From assembly GCA_018711785.1 (NCBI GenBank), contig DVHW01000216.1:1-6466 (forward strand): a DNA stretch of 6,466 bases, given 5' to 3'. This document shows positions 6,408-6,466 of this stretch, in pieces (position 1 is the stretch's first letter; every line of letters starts with the position of its first letter). The DNA is from Candidatus Galloscillospira excrementavium. GTDB taxonomy: Bacteria; Bacillota; Clostridia; Oscillospirales; Oscillospiraceae. The notes under the pieces are model-generated. The model had not been told where the DNA came from and made no database searches. It saw only the letters and a list, made by a program, of their open reading frames with translations. The translations under genes were made by a program, and so were the position numbers.

Positions 6408-6434
6408 GATACGCGGAGAGGAGAGAGGCGTATC
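6408..6434 (+). repeat. Inverted repeat with a purine-only loop
   Basis: GATACGC (6408-6414) and GCGTATC (6428-6434) flank a 13-base loop made only of G and A. It lies 9 bases after the terminator palindrome. It could be a secondary transcript-end hairpin or the start of the next gene's control region. No T tract follows. Confidence 0.35.
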
Positions 6435-6440
6435 GCTGAG

Positions 6441-6466
6441 AGCCCCAAAAGAACTCCTCTTCTTTT
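6441..6466 (+). terminator. Possible left part of a terminator cut by the window edge
   Basis: AAAAGAA (6447-6453) and TTCTTTT (6460-6466) pair around CTCCTC, and the left arm is preceded by AGCCCC (6441-6446). If the bases just outside the window are GGGGCT, this is the apex of a long hairpin. The window ends before this can be seen. Confidence 0.25.

Noticed and set aside
6354..6466. ATG at 6354 opening a frame (MKRVQFLREISRR...) that stays open to the window edge
   Set aside because: It runs straight through the perfect terminator palindrome and has a poorly spaced ribosome site. The 37 codons seen show no recognisable family.

Overview
The window reads like a chromosomal segment from a GC-rich, low-AT-intergenic Firmicute, most likely a gut Oscillospiraceae-type Clostridium relative (Flavonifractor/Lawsonibacter-like). 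That placement is an inference from strongly GC-biased third positions, Bacillota-style AGGAGG ribosome sites, sigma-A-type promoters and the protein families present. All four genes lie on the + strand. Nothing points to phage, transposon or CRISPR content.

Layout. Bases 1-121 hold a strong GC-rich hairpin terminator (28-67) that closes whatever lies upstream, then a short GC-rich spacer. A good promoter (122-150) drives an AraC-family regulator (195-1157). A second promoter with a perfect -10 but no convincing -35 (1197-1202) drives two ABC half-transporters, 1246-3030 and 3027-4772, whose frames overlap by ATGA. A consensus promoter (4827-4855) and a roughly 175-base structured leader precede a CNNM/CorC-type membrane protein with CBS domains (5037-6350), which is followed by a perfect-palindrome hairpin (6365-6398).

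How the genes may work together. The AraC regulator and the two fused TMD-NBD proteins match the YbtA-YbtP-YbtQ arrangement (IrtA/IrtB-like in mycobacteria). In those systems a type-IV exporter-fold heterodimer imports metal-siderophore complexes, and an AraC-type protein activates the transporter genes. The most informative signal here is a 22-base AT-rich palindrome, two tandem TTAG units facing two CTAA units across 6 bases. It occurs twice (156-177 and 1211-1232), each time just downstream of the -10 box of the regulator or of the transporter operon. The placement is that of a repressor operator, so I infer a two-layer circuit: a common (possibly metal-responsive) repressor acting on both promoters, plus AraC activation of the transporter promoter that lacks a -35. 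Substrate and repressor identity are not shown by the sequence.

The CNNM/CorC gene looks like a separate transcription unit with its own promoter. Its long leader with a UUCG-capped hairpin is a candidate cis-regulatory RNA that I could not match to a known riboswitch class. There is no gene-free stretch above 300 bases; the longest, 4773-5036, is described below.
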